Numbered from the stretch's first letter, positions 1 to 12,146 are shown. The stretch is 64,000 nt of DNA from Hydra vulgaris (GCF_038396675.1 NC_088934.1:8409501-8473500), one strand, 5' to 3'. The notes: a model not told the origin generated them from the sequence alone. Translations and numbers: made by a program.

Positions 1-97
1 CACATCTCTTTATCTCTGTCTTCATATCCAGAAGCTTGCAAGAATAGCAAAATTTCCTCCCAAATTTTTCCTTTTCTAAAATCCAAAAAATATGAAG

Positions 98-182
<85 letters not shown>

Positions 183-529
183 GCTAACTATCAAAGAGAA
201 ATAAATATCTTGTTGTAAAAAGTACAATTTATAAACATTCATTTCCTTGTTTATTCAATATTAATGTAATTCGTAATCACTTCTTGTCTATTTGTGATTT
301 ATTTAAACTATTTAGTAACGAGTGGTTTGATTTTATTTAACAAGTTATTTCAATTTGATCCAACTTAACTGAAAAAAACAAAACAAAACCTTGTGCATGA
401 CTTCAACTTTTCTTGGATATTATCTTCTGACCATTTACTAATTAGTATTTTTGTTTCCTCATCATCCCAATGTCTAGCTCTCTTTCTAGATTTAACTTTT
501 TCTTCAGCAACAGCTTTTTCCTCCGCCAT
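1..529 (-). CDS. Myb/SANT-like DNA-binding domain protein, 5' exons (partial)
   Basis: Two exons can be read on the minus strand. Exon 1 starts at ATG 529-527 and runs to 390. It encodes a short charged N-terminus (MAEEKAVAEEK) followed by HWDDEETKILISKW, the first helix of a Myb/SANT-like (Myb_DNA-bind_4/trihelix) domain. The donor is AG|GTTTTG at 390/389. Exon 2 begins at 75 after a TTTTAG acceptor. The split codon AG+A restores Arg, and the frame continues RKGKIWEEILLFLQASGYED, the second half of the same domain with its conserved W/aromatic spacing. The reading stays open to base 1, so the gene continues off the window. The intron (76-389) contains a (TA)n tract. Such domains occur in host transcription factors and in the Myb-like partner protein of Harbinger transposons. 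The visible part cannot separate these. The splice junction and domain fit are seen; function is inferred. Confidence 0.75.
99..179. repeat. (TA)n microsatellite
   Basis: Uninterrupted TA dinucleotide tract of about 40 units inside the first intron of the SANT-like gene. Confidence 0.97.
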
Positions 530-787
530 TTAAAAACAGTTCAGGGTAATAAAACGCAATTAAAACAACCTCGCGACGTTGTTTTATTAAAACAACTTTT
601 AACGTTGCGTGTTTTAATTAAAACCAATTTTAAATTTGATGAGAATAGTAAAATGTAAAACGCGTTTAAAATACGACAATTAAAACGTGTTTTATCGTCA
701 GTATGAACGGGGTATTATAATAATAAATATAGATTTATTAAAATGTCTTTTTTGAAAAAGTATAAACTTTATTCCGTCTATTAACGT

Positions 788-861
788 GCCTGGTTGGCGC
801 AGTTGGTTAGCGCGTCAGTCTCATAATCTGAAGGTCGTGAGTTCGACCCTCACACTAGGCA
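788..861 (+). tRNA. tRNA-Met: tRNA-Met (elongator, anticodon CAT)
   Basis: Acceptor strands GCCTGGT (788-794) and ACTAGGC (854-860) pair with one G-T wobble, and A861 is the discriminator. The anticodon loop reads CTCATAA (CAT anticodon), and the arm GTCAGTCTCATAATCTGA is the conserved eukaryotic elongator tRNA-Met sequence. The internal A box (TGGCGCAGTTGG) and B box (GTTCGACCC) for RNA polymerase III are intact. There is no intron, and CCA is not encoded. A second copy with the same body lies on the minus strand at 12736-12809. Confidence 0.96.
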
Positions 862-1808
862 TGTTTTACAACAAATAACTTTATTGCAGCTCCAGCAATT
901 TTGTTTTTTTGGGTTTGAGATAACAAACTTCCAGACAGAATATTTTAAGAAAATTTGGTGGGTAATTTACTAGTTATGTCTAACAACATTCATTTCAAGT
1001 GAGAGAGAATATTCTCACTCAGATGTTTGTCCTGCTGAAAGAAAATCGTACCATTGATAGCTGCCATTGTCCCGGTTTTTCCGTAAGAAAGCGCAATGAA
1101 AATTTTATCTTTAATTAGTTTAGCGCTATAATTACCGTCTTTTGGTCATTCTGACCCCCCAGCGAAATAACGGTTTTGGCATCTCCAGCTCTTGAAATGT
1201 AGATATGAATTTGGAAGATAAACGTCTGCGTTGTTTGAGTTGGTTTTTAAAAGCTCTAGAGCGTCCAATGTAATTGGAACAGAATCCTATCTGGAAAGAG
1301 GATAAGAGATTCAAAAAAAAAGATAAATAGAGAATTAGCTTTTTTTCGCCTTTCAAGCTCAGATAAAAGTTGATCCATGATGATAATAACCTCAGCAATC
1401 GTTTTTCCTCTTCCAGTAGAATCTTATGCCTCAATAAACATCAATTCGTCAGCGTTTGCGTCATGTTAGAGTTTGCGCATCCTTTTTTGTTTCTTGTCAG
1501 CAGTATACTTGTCGGTGTTTACCAATTTCATAGCTTCTATTGTCAAATGTCAAAACTTGAAATGACCTCTTGAACAGAAATAGACAGAGAGTTATATGGT
1601 TTATTCAACACTTAGATTAATTTCAATAAGTATTTTTTTCACTTTATTGAACTTTTCCATAATTGTGCTCCAGATGATTATAATGACGGTTGTCTCCAGC
1701 TGATCCATTTTCCTGAGGAAATTAATTACGTTTCGTCATTGTTCAGTTTATTTAAGGCGAGTTTAAAGTTTAAACGAATATTTCAGTTTGTTTGTTTCTT
1801 TCTTTCTT
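862..1808. other. Intergenic, no recognisable gene
   Basis: No coding region is recognised. A 100-codon open frame on the minus strand (1132-1434) has a basic C-terminal part (RAFKNQLKQRRRL) but no domain I can name and no clear neighbouring exons. It may be a relic of an unknown element. Confidence 0.4.
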
Positions 1809-1955
1809 TGTTAATTCACCTCCCCAAGGCCCAGAAGGCCACTACAGACGAGGAGGCTACTTAATTGTGGTTATAACCTTCTCTCAACTCTATAACTCCG
1901 AAACACGAACCTTGACAAACAAGGCCGATGCGCTGAGAAACAAGTTATACAAATA
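1808..1955 (-). repeat. SINE body fragment (same family as 55010-55235)
   Basis: Read on the minus strand, this stretch matches the 3' body of the tRNA-derived SINE at 55010-55235. Shared blocks in the same order are GCCTTGTTTGTCAAGGTT, GTTGAGAG.AGGTTATAACC, CACAAT.GAAGTAGC-like and TGTAGTGGCCTT. The tRNA-like head with the polymerase III boxes is missing, so this is a 5'-truncated or rearranged copy. Identity is perhaps 80 percent by eye. Confidence 0.7.
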
Positions 1956-2094
1956 TATAAATACTGTTGACAAATACGAACTTAAAAAAACTTATTTTCA
2001 TAACTATAGCTTGCAACTAATAAAAACCCATTTGAAGAGTAGAACACGCATCTGCACATGCAGACCATCTATTCTGTAAGAGACTTTTTGGAAC

Positions 2095-2580
2095 GTTTAC
2101 ACCTTTTTCCAGTTTTGGTATCAAGACTTTCGATTGACGCATTGAAACAGAAAAATAGTAATTGCTGAAGATAGTTATCTAACTGTTGAAGATAGCTAAA
2201 GAAAGAAGCAGCTGCCACACAAGACTCATCTGCTACAACACCAACTAGGTTCAAAGAATGGCCGGCGTATGGAACATATTCAGCAAGCGGATTTAACTCC
2301 TTAAAATCGGTTTGAAACATAGTTTAGAACCCACACCTATTCAAAAGGCATTACTCTATGAATAACCACGGCAATCACTGATATTGATACCGTGCATGTC
2401 TAGTGTCTTTTCGATAAAATTAAGTACGTGACCTTTCATTGGAATAAATAATAAAAAACCTTCAACTGGTTTTCTGTCAGGGATAACGTATCAAGTAACA
2501 AAAGTGAGTTGATCTACGTGCAAAACGTCTTGTTGAACCAATGATAAATAGATAGTAATTGGCATCTTTAAGTTTGAAAA
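2095..2580 (-). pseudogene. hAT-type transposase relic (ZMYM1/DUF4371-like)
   Basis: The minus-strand frame at 2069-2320 reads FKELNPLAEYVPYAGHSLNL followed by VGVVADESCVAAASFFSYLQ. This is the characteristic block of hAT-like proteins of the ZMYM1/TTF-type group (usual form P.AGHSLNLVG...ESC..A..FF). Upstream, in another frame (about 2330-2450), are HVLNFIEKTLDMHGINISDC and RGYS, which normally precede the DNA-binding/catalytic block. Near 2470-2580 the frame gives DQLTF and YVIPD. At least one frameshift and several stops separate these pieces. No terminal repeats were found. The fragment covers only the middle of a usual 600-800-residue protein, so it is a dead copy. Confidence 0.75.
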
Positions 2581-3340
2581 CTATAGGAAAAAAATTTATA
2601 ATGATAATTGTAGGAAAGAAATTTGACAATATAAAAAATTTTATTTCCAACTTTTTAAAGCAATTTCAAAGTCAAATAAAAAAATTAAAGCAATTTATAA
2701 CTTTCAATTATTTGTAAAAGCGAATCGCCAAATTTCTAGATAAACTCTTCGCATATGTTAGCTGATAGATAGGAACATTTACTTTGGTTTACTTAAGTGT
2801 TTATATGTTTAGCTAAAAACGGGTTCTATTCAACTAGTAACTCTAATGAGTCAAAAAAATTTCCATTATTTATTTTTACTCTGAAACTGTTTAACAAAGT
2901 TCAATCAACCTAGAATTTCATTCGCTTCAATTAACAAAGATAGAGATTGCATTATTATGTTCAGCAAATTACTCATGCTCATTATGCTCACAAATGAGCA
3001 TGATAAGCATGAGTATGAGCAAACATTCCAGCATTGTCATGAGTTTCAGACCTTGAAATACTAGTGGTGCTAAAGTCTCTTTTTGCTGTTTTTTTGTGAT
3101 GAACTTAATTAGACCATTATTTTGACGTATATAGCAGGGTCGGTAGAAAATACTTTGACATTCTGAGTTGATTTTTCCCTATTTACACTAATGGAGTCCA
3201 AAGTTGCTTCCACCGCCTCTTGTAATAATGTATCAGATTAATTTTTTGCGAAAAGTATTTTCAACATTGGCAAGGACCCAATTCGTTTTAAATTTTCTTT
3301 TTTCTTTCTTTTGTCTCCAAGACTTTCTCTTGCTATAGAT

Positions 3341-3392
3341 GAATAAAATTAACATGGATGAGCCTATAGGCTCATCCATGTGAATTTTATTC
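3341..3392. repeat. Near-perfect palindrome, zero loop
   Basis: Two 26-bp arms (GAATAAAATTAACATGGATG... and its reverse complement) meet at a TA centre with a single mismatch. No terminal or target-site features of a transposon are visible. Confidence 0.9.
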
Positions 3393-3525
3393 ATTGATCA
3401 CTTCTAACTTATTTTTTTATTCTAAAAGTTCAAATGATATTTCACTAATATTTTTGATTATAACAAATGATTTAAATTAATTTACTTTTAAAAAATAATT
3501 TTGGAATAAAATAATTCTTAACGAA

Positions 3526-3590
3526 AATTTTTTTTTCTGTATTGAAATTTCTGTATTACGCTGCCTAATTTTTACTTTTGTTTTTCAAAA
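3526..3590 (+). repeat. Dispersed direct repeat, copy 1
   Basis: This copy shares TCTGTATTGAAATTTCTGTA and TTACGCTGCCT.ATTTTTACT with 6748-6808, in the same orientation and about 3.2 kb apart. Confidence 0.8.
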
Positions 3591-4124
3591 GTTTTCAAAT
3601 TCTTTTTATGTACATATAATTCTTTTTATGTTCATAATTGTAGTTAAAAATTATAGATATGTTGTGACTTGATTACCAATTTATGCTATATTTCCGTGTA
3701 ACATAATATTTGTGATATGATATCTAGCTGTATGTTTAAATTGTTGTTTGAACCTAAGAGAATAAGCACACATACCTTTATTACTTGACTTTGTTTTATT
3801 CGCAATTATATTCACATACTATGTTTATGTATCAAAATATTTATTTATATGTATATATTTTGCTTTTTTCACTGAGTTACTTATTACTGTGTTCCTAACT
3901 GTGGTTAGACATTTTAAATATGAATCAATGTGACTATCAACTCATGTTGTATGTCTGTGGTACATATAATATGGGTAATGATATCTATGTAAATGTCACT
4001 ATTGGCATTTCTATATAAATACTAAAACCCTATATAATAAAACCCTAATCAGGGTTAAGCATCAAGAGAACAAACTAAGATCAAAGCACATCATCCCATC
4101 ATAAAATACTGGTGTTCTACAAAT

Positions 4125-4262
4125 TTGAGCACGTGCTCTATTTTAGCAAGGTAGTGTCCGCAGGGTGTCGACCATTGGTCAGGCGCCAGACCTTCGAAAC
4201 TCCCTGATGACAACTTATGGTCCTGATGAGAATGTCATCTTGACGCTACATGGGTAATTGGA
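4125..4262. other. GC-richer structured island, candidate ncRNA or element relic
   Basis: About 135 bp of clearly higher G+C than its surroundings. It contains the palindrome GAGCACGTGCTC, the string GACCTTCGAAACTCCCTGATG and a second CTGATGA about 20 bp later. No open frame of note and no tRNA fold was found. It may be the remains of a retroelement or a structured RNA. I do not recognise it. Confidence 0.3.
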
Positions 4263-4708
4263 TAATAAAACACTTATATTTTAATCGTATACCACTCAAT
4301 AGACTGATGCTTGTCATTCTAAGATTTATACTAGTATTTTTAGTATTTATCTTTGCTGATTTATGCCTATAGAGTTATACTTAACTCAAATTGGGTCATT
4401 AAAACATTACTCTAACACCTATTTAACACAACAAATGTGTGAAATAACAAGTGTAATGTACATAAGACATATAAATAATTTATGGATGTCTTAGAATATA
4501 TATGTATGTCCATGGGGTATTTGTGTGTGCTTACACATGCGTAAGCACATATATACTCATATGTGTTTGTATGAATATATACGTAACTATGTTTTATCAG
4601 TGGGTGTATGTGCATATGTATGTATCTATGTATATATTTGTAGACAGATACATACCTATTTTTATGTATATGTATGTATGTTTATGGGTGTATATATATG
4701 TATAAGGG

Positions 4709-4714
<6 letters not shown>

Positions 4715-4766
<52 letters not shown>
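4715..4766. repeat. (TA)n microsatellite
   Basis: TA tract embedded in a longer TATG/TGTATA-rich region (about 4490-4770). Confidence 0.95.
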
Positions 4767-4769
<3 letters not shown>

Positions 4770-5030
4770 TTAGTTGGTGTGTGTGTATAGCCAGAATGCA
4801 TAACCACTGCCCAGTACTACCTAGTTTTACATATTATGTACATCAGGCTGTACATAATATGTCTAATGTTACTATAGGTATACATGATATTTAATACATA
4901 ATTACTGTTAAATACACTATAGGTACTACATCTAATATTCTTTTTATAGTCACTGCATCTTTTTACTATATATATTTATCATACCTATAACTCAAGCCAC
5001 ACCACACTAACTATATATAAAACAAATCAT

Positions 5031-6460
<1,430 letters not shown>

Positions 6461-6747
6461 ACTGGTACTGTCTACACATCACACTTGATACTAACGACAA
6501 TTTAGTAAAACAACAGTATATGACTCTTATCTCGACTATTGTTTATTTTTATTGCTTATTTTTACAACATTATACTTATCATTTTTTTAGTAATTTTCTA
6601 CTTTGAGGCTCTTTGTTTTCCACTGGACATCTGTCCTTTTGTACTTTTATCTCACTCTGCTCAACTCTTTTTAACTTATTATTCATCCCTAAGGCGTTCA
6701 CTGCTCGGTGCAGCTTCACTAAAATGCTTTGCATTTACAACAAAAAA

Positions 6748-6808
6748 AAATTTTCTGTATTGAAATTTCTGTATTACGCTGCCTGATTTTTACTTCTGTT
6801 TTTCAAAC
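6748..6808 (+). repeat. Dispersed direct repeat, copy 2
   Basis: Second copy of the repeat at 3526-3590, about 90 percent identical by eye, immediately followed by a palindrome (6819-6866). Confidence 0.8.
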
Positions 6809-6818
6809 GTTATAATTA

Positions 6819-6866
6819 AAAAGTTTGTGTAAAAGGTTTCAAATGAAACCTTTACACAAACTTTTC
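6819..6866. repeat. Near-perfect palindrome
   Basis: Arms AAAGTTTGTGTAAAAGGTTTC and its reverse complement, with a one-base indel and a central spacer of a few bases. Confidence 0.88.
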
Positions 6867-6895
6867 AAGACGCAATGTAACAAAGTTCACACGCT

Positions 6896-6990
6896 TAGGG
6901 CTTGTCCATATTGGACTTTTATTTCAACCCCCCCCCCTCCCTCAGTATTTTGTTGTACGCTTTTTTGAGTACCCGCCACCTCCCTATAAG
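6896..6990. repeat. Poly-C MITE end fragment
   Basis: GGGCTTGTCCATATTGGACT followed by a C9 run and CCTCCC tracts. This resembles the GTCCATAAAGTACGTCA-type termini with G/C homopolymers seen at 8590-8770, 12147-12515 and 13562-13690. Confidence 0.4.
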
Positions 6991-7415
6991 TGCCTACGCT
7001 TTAACCTACCTATCTACCATTTTATGATATTTTTTTATGATATTTTAGTTTCTCCTTATTTCTATAATTGACCACCTGTCTTTCATTTTAGAGGGCGACA
7101 AGGTTTGTGGGTGACACATTAACTCCTAGAAACATTTTTTTCGAGAATCGCACTTGTGATAAATACATTTTATCGATGCCTTTATTTGCCTTTTATCATA
7201 ACTATTAAGTACGTATAAAACACCAAATAATCTAAAGTTTGAGTTTGCTAAGTTTACTTGGGTTAACAATTATCGTTAAAAAAAAAAGAAACATTCAAAA
7301 TTATTCCAATGGTTTGGTTATTTAAAAATATGTTTATTACTGAGAGCACGCATAAAGAAAGAAATTTACTTTTCTGCTAGTTTATACAAATTTTTTTCTG
7401 CAAGATTTCATTTCC

Positions 7416-7522
7416 TGCGGGTGCAGAATGTTTGTTGGACATCTTGAGAGCATCATACTGACTTGTGACGTCTATAAGGCGTTGCAAAGACGTGTTAAGG
7501 ACGTCTGTGCCCGCTGGGTTAA
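7416..7522. repeat. Short MITE-like unit with CAGCGGGCAC-type ends
   Basis: One end reads CCTGCGGGTGCA and the other TGTGCCCGCTGGG, which are imperfect inverted repeats about 105 bp apart. The interior contains three ACGTC/GACGT motifs. No target duplication could be fixed. Confidence 0.4.
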
Positions 7523-7569
7523 AGCAAAATTATTTATTGATAATTCAAAGTCAATGCTGTCAGCAAACT

Positions 7570-7695
7570 CACAATTATTATAATTATTGTCAATTCGTAA
7601 AGATATTTTTTGCCATTGCTGATCACAAATAATTTTTGATAATCTTTAGTGTGCTGAAACTTCTCTCATCATAAGCAAATGCAAAAAGGAAGAGC
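7570..7695 (-). pseudogene. hAT transposase C-terminal (dimerisation) relic
   Basis: The minus-strand reading AFAYDERSFSTLKIIKNYL followed by SAMAKNIFTN matches the hAT C-terminal dimerisation block (usual ERSFS.LK.IKNYLRS.M). It carries a stop directly after KNYL. Flanking frames (7724-8073) give DGHIANGKRL-type residues that I cannot place with certainty. Confidence 0.5.
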
Positions 7696-8161
7696 CAAGT
7701 CCATTTTGCAGAGTATAGACAAGTTAGAAAAACATTGTTGTCATGTATTTCTCTGTTAAAAAGGGATATAAATCTTTCATTCTTTCAGTCATCATTGCTG
7801 GAGATATGATGCATACATCTTTGAAAGTAGGGCCGGCGCAAGTAAATTTTAAGTGGAGACGGGTGCCAGAAACATTTTTACACATAAAAACAAATCTAAA
7901 TTGTTCCACAATGTTAAAATCAGTTTACTTATAATTGTTTTTTTTGTTTTTTCATTTACAAAAACAAGTCGTTTACCGTTTGCAATGTGACCATCTGTCA
8001 TTGTGCAATAAAATGGCCTAGCACTATAAAGTATGATGATGGAAATAAATGATAATACTTTAAATATATTCACAAAGTCTAATTTTGAATACCTTATATT
8101 TTTGATGCCACAGATATTTAATGGGCAAATACTTTGTGGTCGGGCAATATAATAAAGTCTT

Positions 8162-8228
8162 CCTCACACACACAACCATTAAAATCTCTTCGTCCCGAAG
8201 AGATTTTAATGGGTGAGTGTGTGTGATG
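8162..8228. repeat. Palindrome with 3-nt loop
   Basis: Perfect 17-bp arms CCATTAAAATCTCTTCG and its reverse complement, extended outward by imperfect CA/TG-rich arms. Confidence 0.92.
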
Positions 8229-8404
8229 TATGGGTGTGTGTGTATCTGTTTTTTGCCAACTAAAGCCAAAAAATAATTTTGCCAACTAACTTATTTGGCA
8301 AAAAAAAAAAAAAGTTCATCTTTGGCCGACATTTACCGACTGCCAACTATATATCCAATTTTGCCGATTCCAGTGTCCATATTCCGATTAATAAAATTCG
8401 TAGA

Positions 8405-8448
8405 TTTTAATAAAATAAATAAAACTGGTTTTATTTATTTTATTAAAA
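8405..8448. repeat. Perfect palindrome with 2-nt loop
   Basis: Arms TTTTAATAAAATAAATAAAAC and its reverse complement around TG. Confidence 0.9.
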
Positions 8449-8585
8449 AATTGTTATTTATTTAAAAGCATTTAGTTATTAAAAAGAACAGTATGGTCAT
8501 ACCGTCACATCGACGTCCATAGTTCACCAGCTAACCAATAAAAAGGTTAATTTTCTGATTAAAGATCCTAGTTTGCCAACATAAA

Positions 8586-8770
8586 ATGATGTATAGTAGG
8601 GGGGGGGGGGGTACAGTGGCCTATGCACACATGCAATCCCATATACACTGGCCCTGGGGGCCATCTATAAAGGACGTCATCCAAACAGGGGGGGAGAGGG
8701 TCCAGATTAAAAGGACAAAAAAGGACAAAGGGGAGGGGGTCATCAGAAAAGGACGTCACTTTATATAATT
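8586..8770. repeat. Poly-G MITE-like fragment
   Basis: A long G run near its left end, several AAAGGACGTCA motifs and G-rich tracts. It resembles the units at 12147-12515. The target duplication is not defined. Confidence 0.45.
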
Positions 8771-9179
8771 TTTTATATGTAAACATATGAAGTTAACGTG
8801 AGGGAATGGTATGCTTTTATTTATCGTAATATAGGAAAGAAATTCGTGTTGATATTTATTTAAATTTTATTTTTGTAAATATAAATGTATTGAATATATT
8901 ACAATTAATTATATATTGCTCAACCCTTAGTAGTTTCTCGTATCATTTATATCATTAGTTGATCGCTACGTGTTTTTGCGCTAATTCTTTTTGCAAAATT
9001 TGTCCCCAAGGACTTAGTGTTGATATCATTTATGATTTTTAAATAGAGTTTTGCAAATATTTGTCTGAAGGGAATTGCTCTAGGTATTCAAATACATTTT
9101 TAATATCAACTGTTTATCAAAATACAATATCTATACAAAGCTTAAGGAGGTAATTATCTGAATTGCGACTTATATTTAA
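8771..9179. other. Intergenic, nothing recognised
   Basis: AT-rich sequence with no supported gene, tRNA or terminal repeats. Confidence 0.5.
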
Positions 9180-9932
9180 GGCAGGGCAGTGGATCTTCTT
9201 TTGGAGAAACAGAACTTTGAATTTGCTGGAAAGAGCTGTGCCTCGATCTTTTCAGGTCTGATGATTGACCAGTTTCCAACGGTGGCCGAGTATATCGATC
9301 TAGACAAAAAGACGGAGCTCGATGTCCATCATCTCTTATCATAGGATCAGGACTGGTTCGCCTCTCATGTGCGCACCAGTCAATATTTCACTCAAATTGT
9401 GAAATGTGAAGATCCCGGATGTTGCTCTTTGAAAAGGAGCTCTTACTTATATGTTATTCCTGGTCGATTTCTGCCTCCACCTATTCCAATCAGCCAGTCA
9501 GAAGATGGCTTGAAAGCTGTATCCATTTCAGACGTCGCCAGCAAGAATCGTTTTCCTTCTGTAACTTTTCTTATCGTTTCAAATATTCAGAGCACCATTC
9601 CTCAATCATTGAAATCATTCAAACCTCCTCCTTACGATCTGTTTTGTCCCTCTGTGCAATCAAGTTTGTCTCAGAAAATCTGCAGGCACTGTAACTTGTA
9701 CTTCGCCTCTCAAGTCATGCTCAAAAAGCATGTCAACTTTGCTCATTCCAATGTTATTAACCGAATGGCTATTACACTTTTGCAAGTCAGGCCTGTTCGC
9801 ATTGCCGCCAAGCGCAAAAGAGAGTTAATGGCCTTAGTTGCAGTAGAAGAGAACGCGGCCTTTGATGAATGGTTCGATGAGGACGAAATCGAAACGGAGG
9901 ACCTTTATAATTTTTTTTTTTTTTTACAACAA
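9180..9932 (+). pseudogene. C2H2 zinc-finger ORF, interrupted; probably element-derived
   Basis: One frame is open from about 9180, broken by a single TAG at 9342-9344 (LDVHHLLS*DQDWFASHVR), then open to 10055. Downstream of the stop it shows QYFTQIVKCEDPGCCSLKRS, a proline-rich stretch (RFLPPPIPIS), PYDLFCPSVQSSL, then one canonical C2H2 finger (C-x2-C-x12-H-x4-H) at 9681-9749, and an acidic end (DEWFDEDEIETED). A T14 run at 9912-9925 follows, after which the frame looks non-coding. A TTTAAG sequence before the first in-frame codon could be a splice acceptor. I associate this layout with multi-copy uncharacterised cnidarian proteins that look transposon-borne, but I cannot name the superfamily. 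The base composition is clearly more GC-rich than the surroundings. Confidence 0.55.
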
Positions 9933-10474
9933 TCATTATTATATATTTCAAAAGCAAATAATATTTACATGTCTCCAATTTGTATAAATGCCCACCACAA
10001 TTATTTACAATATCTAAAGAGCGTTAATAATGCTGTTTTACGCATGCGCGTTTGACATTTTAACTCATGCGAGTTAAAATAATAATTTTAAAAATTCGTG
10101 GTTATATAAAGTGCTGGTTATATAAAGTGCTGGTAACCCATGCATTTAAAAAATATACGCAAGTCGCACCACAGGGCTACTAGGGACTTGCTTGTCGTTG
10201 TCGTTGAAAATATATATTATTTGTTGAAAATATATATTAACATATATTAGTAGTACTATGTAAATGTAAGGAAACTCGCAGAAGACTAAGAAAAGTCTTT
10301 TTATCGAGAACCTTTAAAATACAAAATAAACTAAAAATTTAAAGAGTAAAGACACACATTAATTTTTTGAGGTCTACTGTTCAGTAATATTTTACTTTTT
10401 TTTAATTTATGTTTTATTTTTTTTTTAATTTATTTTTATAGCTTAAATTGTTCTTTTTACATTTTATTATATTA

Positions 10475-11362
10475 GGGGAAAGGCGCCTATGATGGCATAC
10501 CGGTCATATTCCCATTAAAATTGGTTTTGGTAAAAAAATGATTAGACCTACATGACTATACTGACTTTACATTAGTTTTAGTGAAAAAACGTCCCTTGTG
10601 CACAAGTATTGTTTTTATAATCAACAAAAATCGATTTTGGGATGTGCTGTTGTAGTTTTATTTCATTCATATATTTAAGATTGTGATTTTACTATTAATT
10701 GTGCAGAAATGAAATTTTCATGCATTTTATATTCAAGTTTTGTGCATTTAGTGGAATAGTTACTTTAATTTTATCTTTTGAACAAAGCATACACAGCTTG
10801 TTTTAATGAAAATGATGACTTTTACCCATGATGGCATACTGACGAGTTGGGGGTGTTGAAATATTGACGAGATAGGAAAACCTTTTTTTTTTTATGAGGA
10901 AAACTTATTTTTAAGTAAAGTTAAAAGAAAGCGATGCTCCAAAATTTTTTTTTTGGTCCAAAAAATACGTAAAACGCAATATATCCTATGCGCATGCGCA
11001 AAATTGTACAATGCTGGTGTGTAGCATGAAATGGTAAATTAGGATGGTTTCGAGTAATTTCTGGCTTTTCTGAGGGAAGACTCTAAGGTTAAATGAAATC
11101 ATTAAGTTACCCTCGATCCTAACTAGCCCCATCCTTCCCTATGCCATCATAGGAGCAGTGATTGCCTATGATGGCATACTTGTGCTTTTTTTTGCAATAA
11201 GAATAACTTATAAAAAAAATAAAACTGATGAAAACTCCCAGAGTAATTATTGTTCTAGATGTAACAAGGAATATATCCATATCAAAACTTTTATTATTGG
11301 TCTTCAGGATACTGAATAATGAAGCTTCAAAGTTAAGTATGCCATCATAGGCGCCTTTCCCC
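10475..11362. mobile_element. Non-autonomous TIR element (MITE), TA target duplication
   Basis: Terminal inverted repeats of about 26 bp start GGGGAAAGGCGCCTATGATG and are perfect at both ends, flanked by TA on each side. This fits the Tc1/mariner superfamily. The 888-bp body has no coding capacity. The terminal motif TGATGGCATACT recurs inside at 10829-10840, inverted at 11141-11150, and again at 11169-11180. The element lies within or beside a LINE relic whose 3' part is at 11380-11761. Confidence 0.85.
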
Positions 11363-11379
11363 TATTTGTTCTTTTATAT

Positions 11380-11761
11380 TTAATACATATCGATAAAATT
11401 GGATTTGTTAATTATGAGATCTTTTAATTTTTTCTTCAGGGCAATAAGGTTATCCAATTTAGTAAGTTCTATATTTTGAGGTATTGTTTTGTTGTATAAA
11501 TAGGGGCCACGGTATACAATTGAAAATCTCGAAAGTGTTTTTTTTTTTTACGGGCGATGTAAAGTTTCCGGTTACTCGTGTGATATATCTGTTGGCGTTG
11601 GTTTGAAAAAAATTATTAGTAAAATGAGTTGGGACAAGTCCGAGCTTATATTTGAGCATAAATAAAACATTTTGGTAGATGTTGATTTGATAGATATTTA
11701 AAGCATTCAAGTTTTTAAGTAAAGGATCGGCATGAGTGAATTTATTTTTATTATAAATCAA
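11380..11761 (-). pseudogene. Non-LTR reverse transcriptase C-terminal relic (CR1/L2-like)
   Basis: The minus-strand frame reads KFTHADPLLKNLNALNIYQI, NVLFMLKYKLGLVPTHFTNN and RYITRVTGNF. This is the region after the reverse-transcriptase domain in CR1/L2-type LINEs (compare YKLSLVPEHF in the LINE at 22806-23003). After a one-base frameshift near 11465 the reading continues ELTKLDNLIALKKKLKDLII. Only the last fifth of the second ORF is present. The T-rich stretch near 10384-10435 may be the original poly(A) tail, now separated by the MITE at 10475-11362. Confidence 0.75.
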
Positions 11762-11769
11762 TTTTGATG

Positions 11770-12146
11770 CTTTTCAAGAAATTGTTTCGTCAATAATTAT
11801 CCCAATATTTATTATATATATTATTATAGATGTTTATGTTATCAATTTTTACTAATGTTAGCATGCTTAGTATTTTGTTTTTTTGCTGGTTGGTTATTAT
11901 ATTCCAGTAATTATATTATATTCCGAATGATTCAACTATTTCAGACAAACCGGACAGCTCTTTTCCAATCATATCAATTGACGATCACTTAAAAAATCCT
12001 TGGATAGATGATGGGTGAGGCAAGTTCCCATGATACACTTTGATTAAATTTAATATGTCGGATAAGACTAAAGTAATATTATATAATTTTTTTTCAGAAA
12101 AGCAAAAGAACGAAAACAAACGTGGAAATACCTAATCAGATTTTGA
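11770..12146. other. Intergenic, nothing recognised
   Basis: AT-rich; no supported feature. Confidence 0.5.

Larger units (their letters stand above)
2590..4120. other. Intergenic AT-rich stretch
   Basis: No coding sequence is recognised. It contains a near-perfect palindrome (3341-3392) and one copy of a dispersed 60-bp repeat (3526-3590), listed separately. Confidence 0.5.

Noticed and set aside
470..658. Plus-strand 62-codon open frame
   Set aside because: It overlaps and is antisense to exon 1 of the SANT-like gene, which has better domain support.
1132..1434. Minus-strand 100-codon protein
   Set aside because: No recognisable domain, no start context or exon partners; listed only as unassigned sequence.
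4027..4060. Interstitial telomeric repeat (CCCTAA/TTAGGG-like)
   Set aside because: Only single AACCCTA and CAGGGTTA occurrences, no tandem array.
4170..4260. Hammerhead ribozyme
   Set aside because: CTGATGA and CGAAAC strings are present, but GAAA does not follow CTGATGA across a stem II hairpin on either strand, so the core order is wrong.
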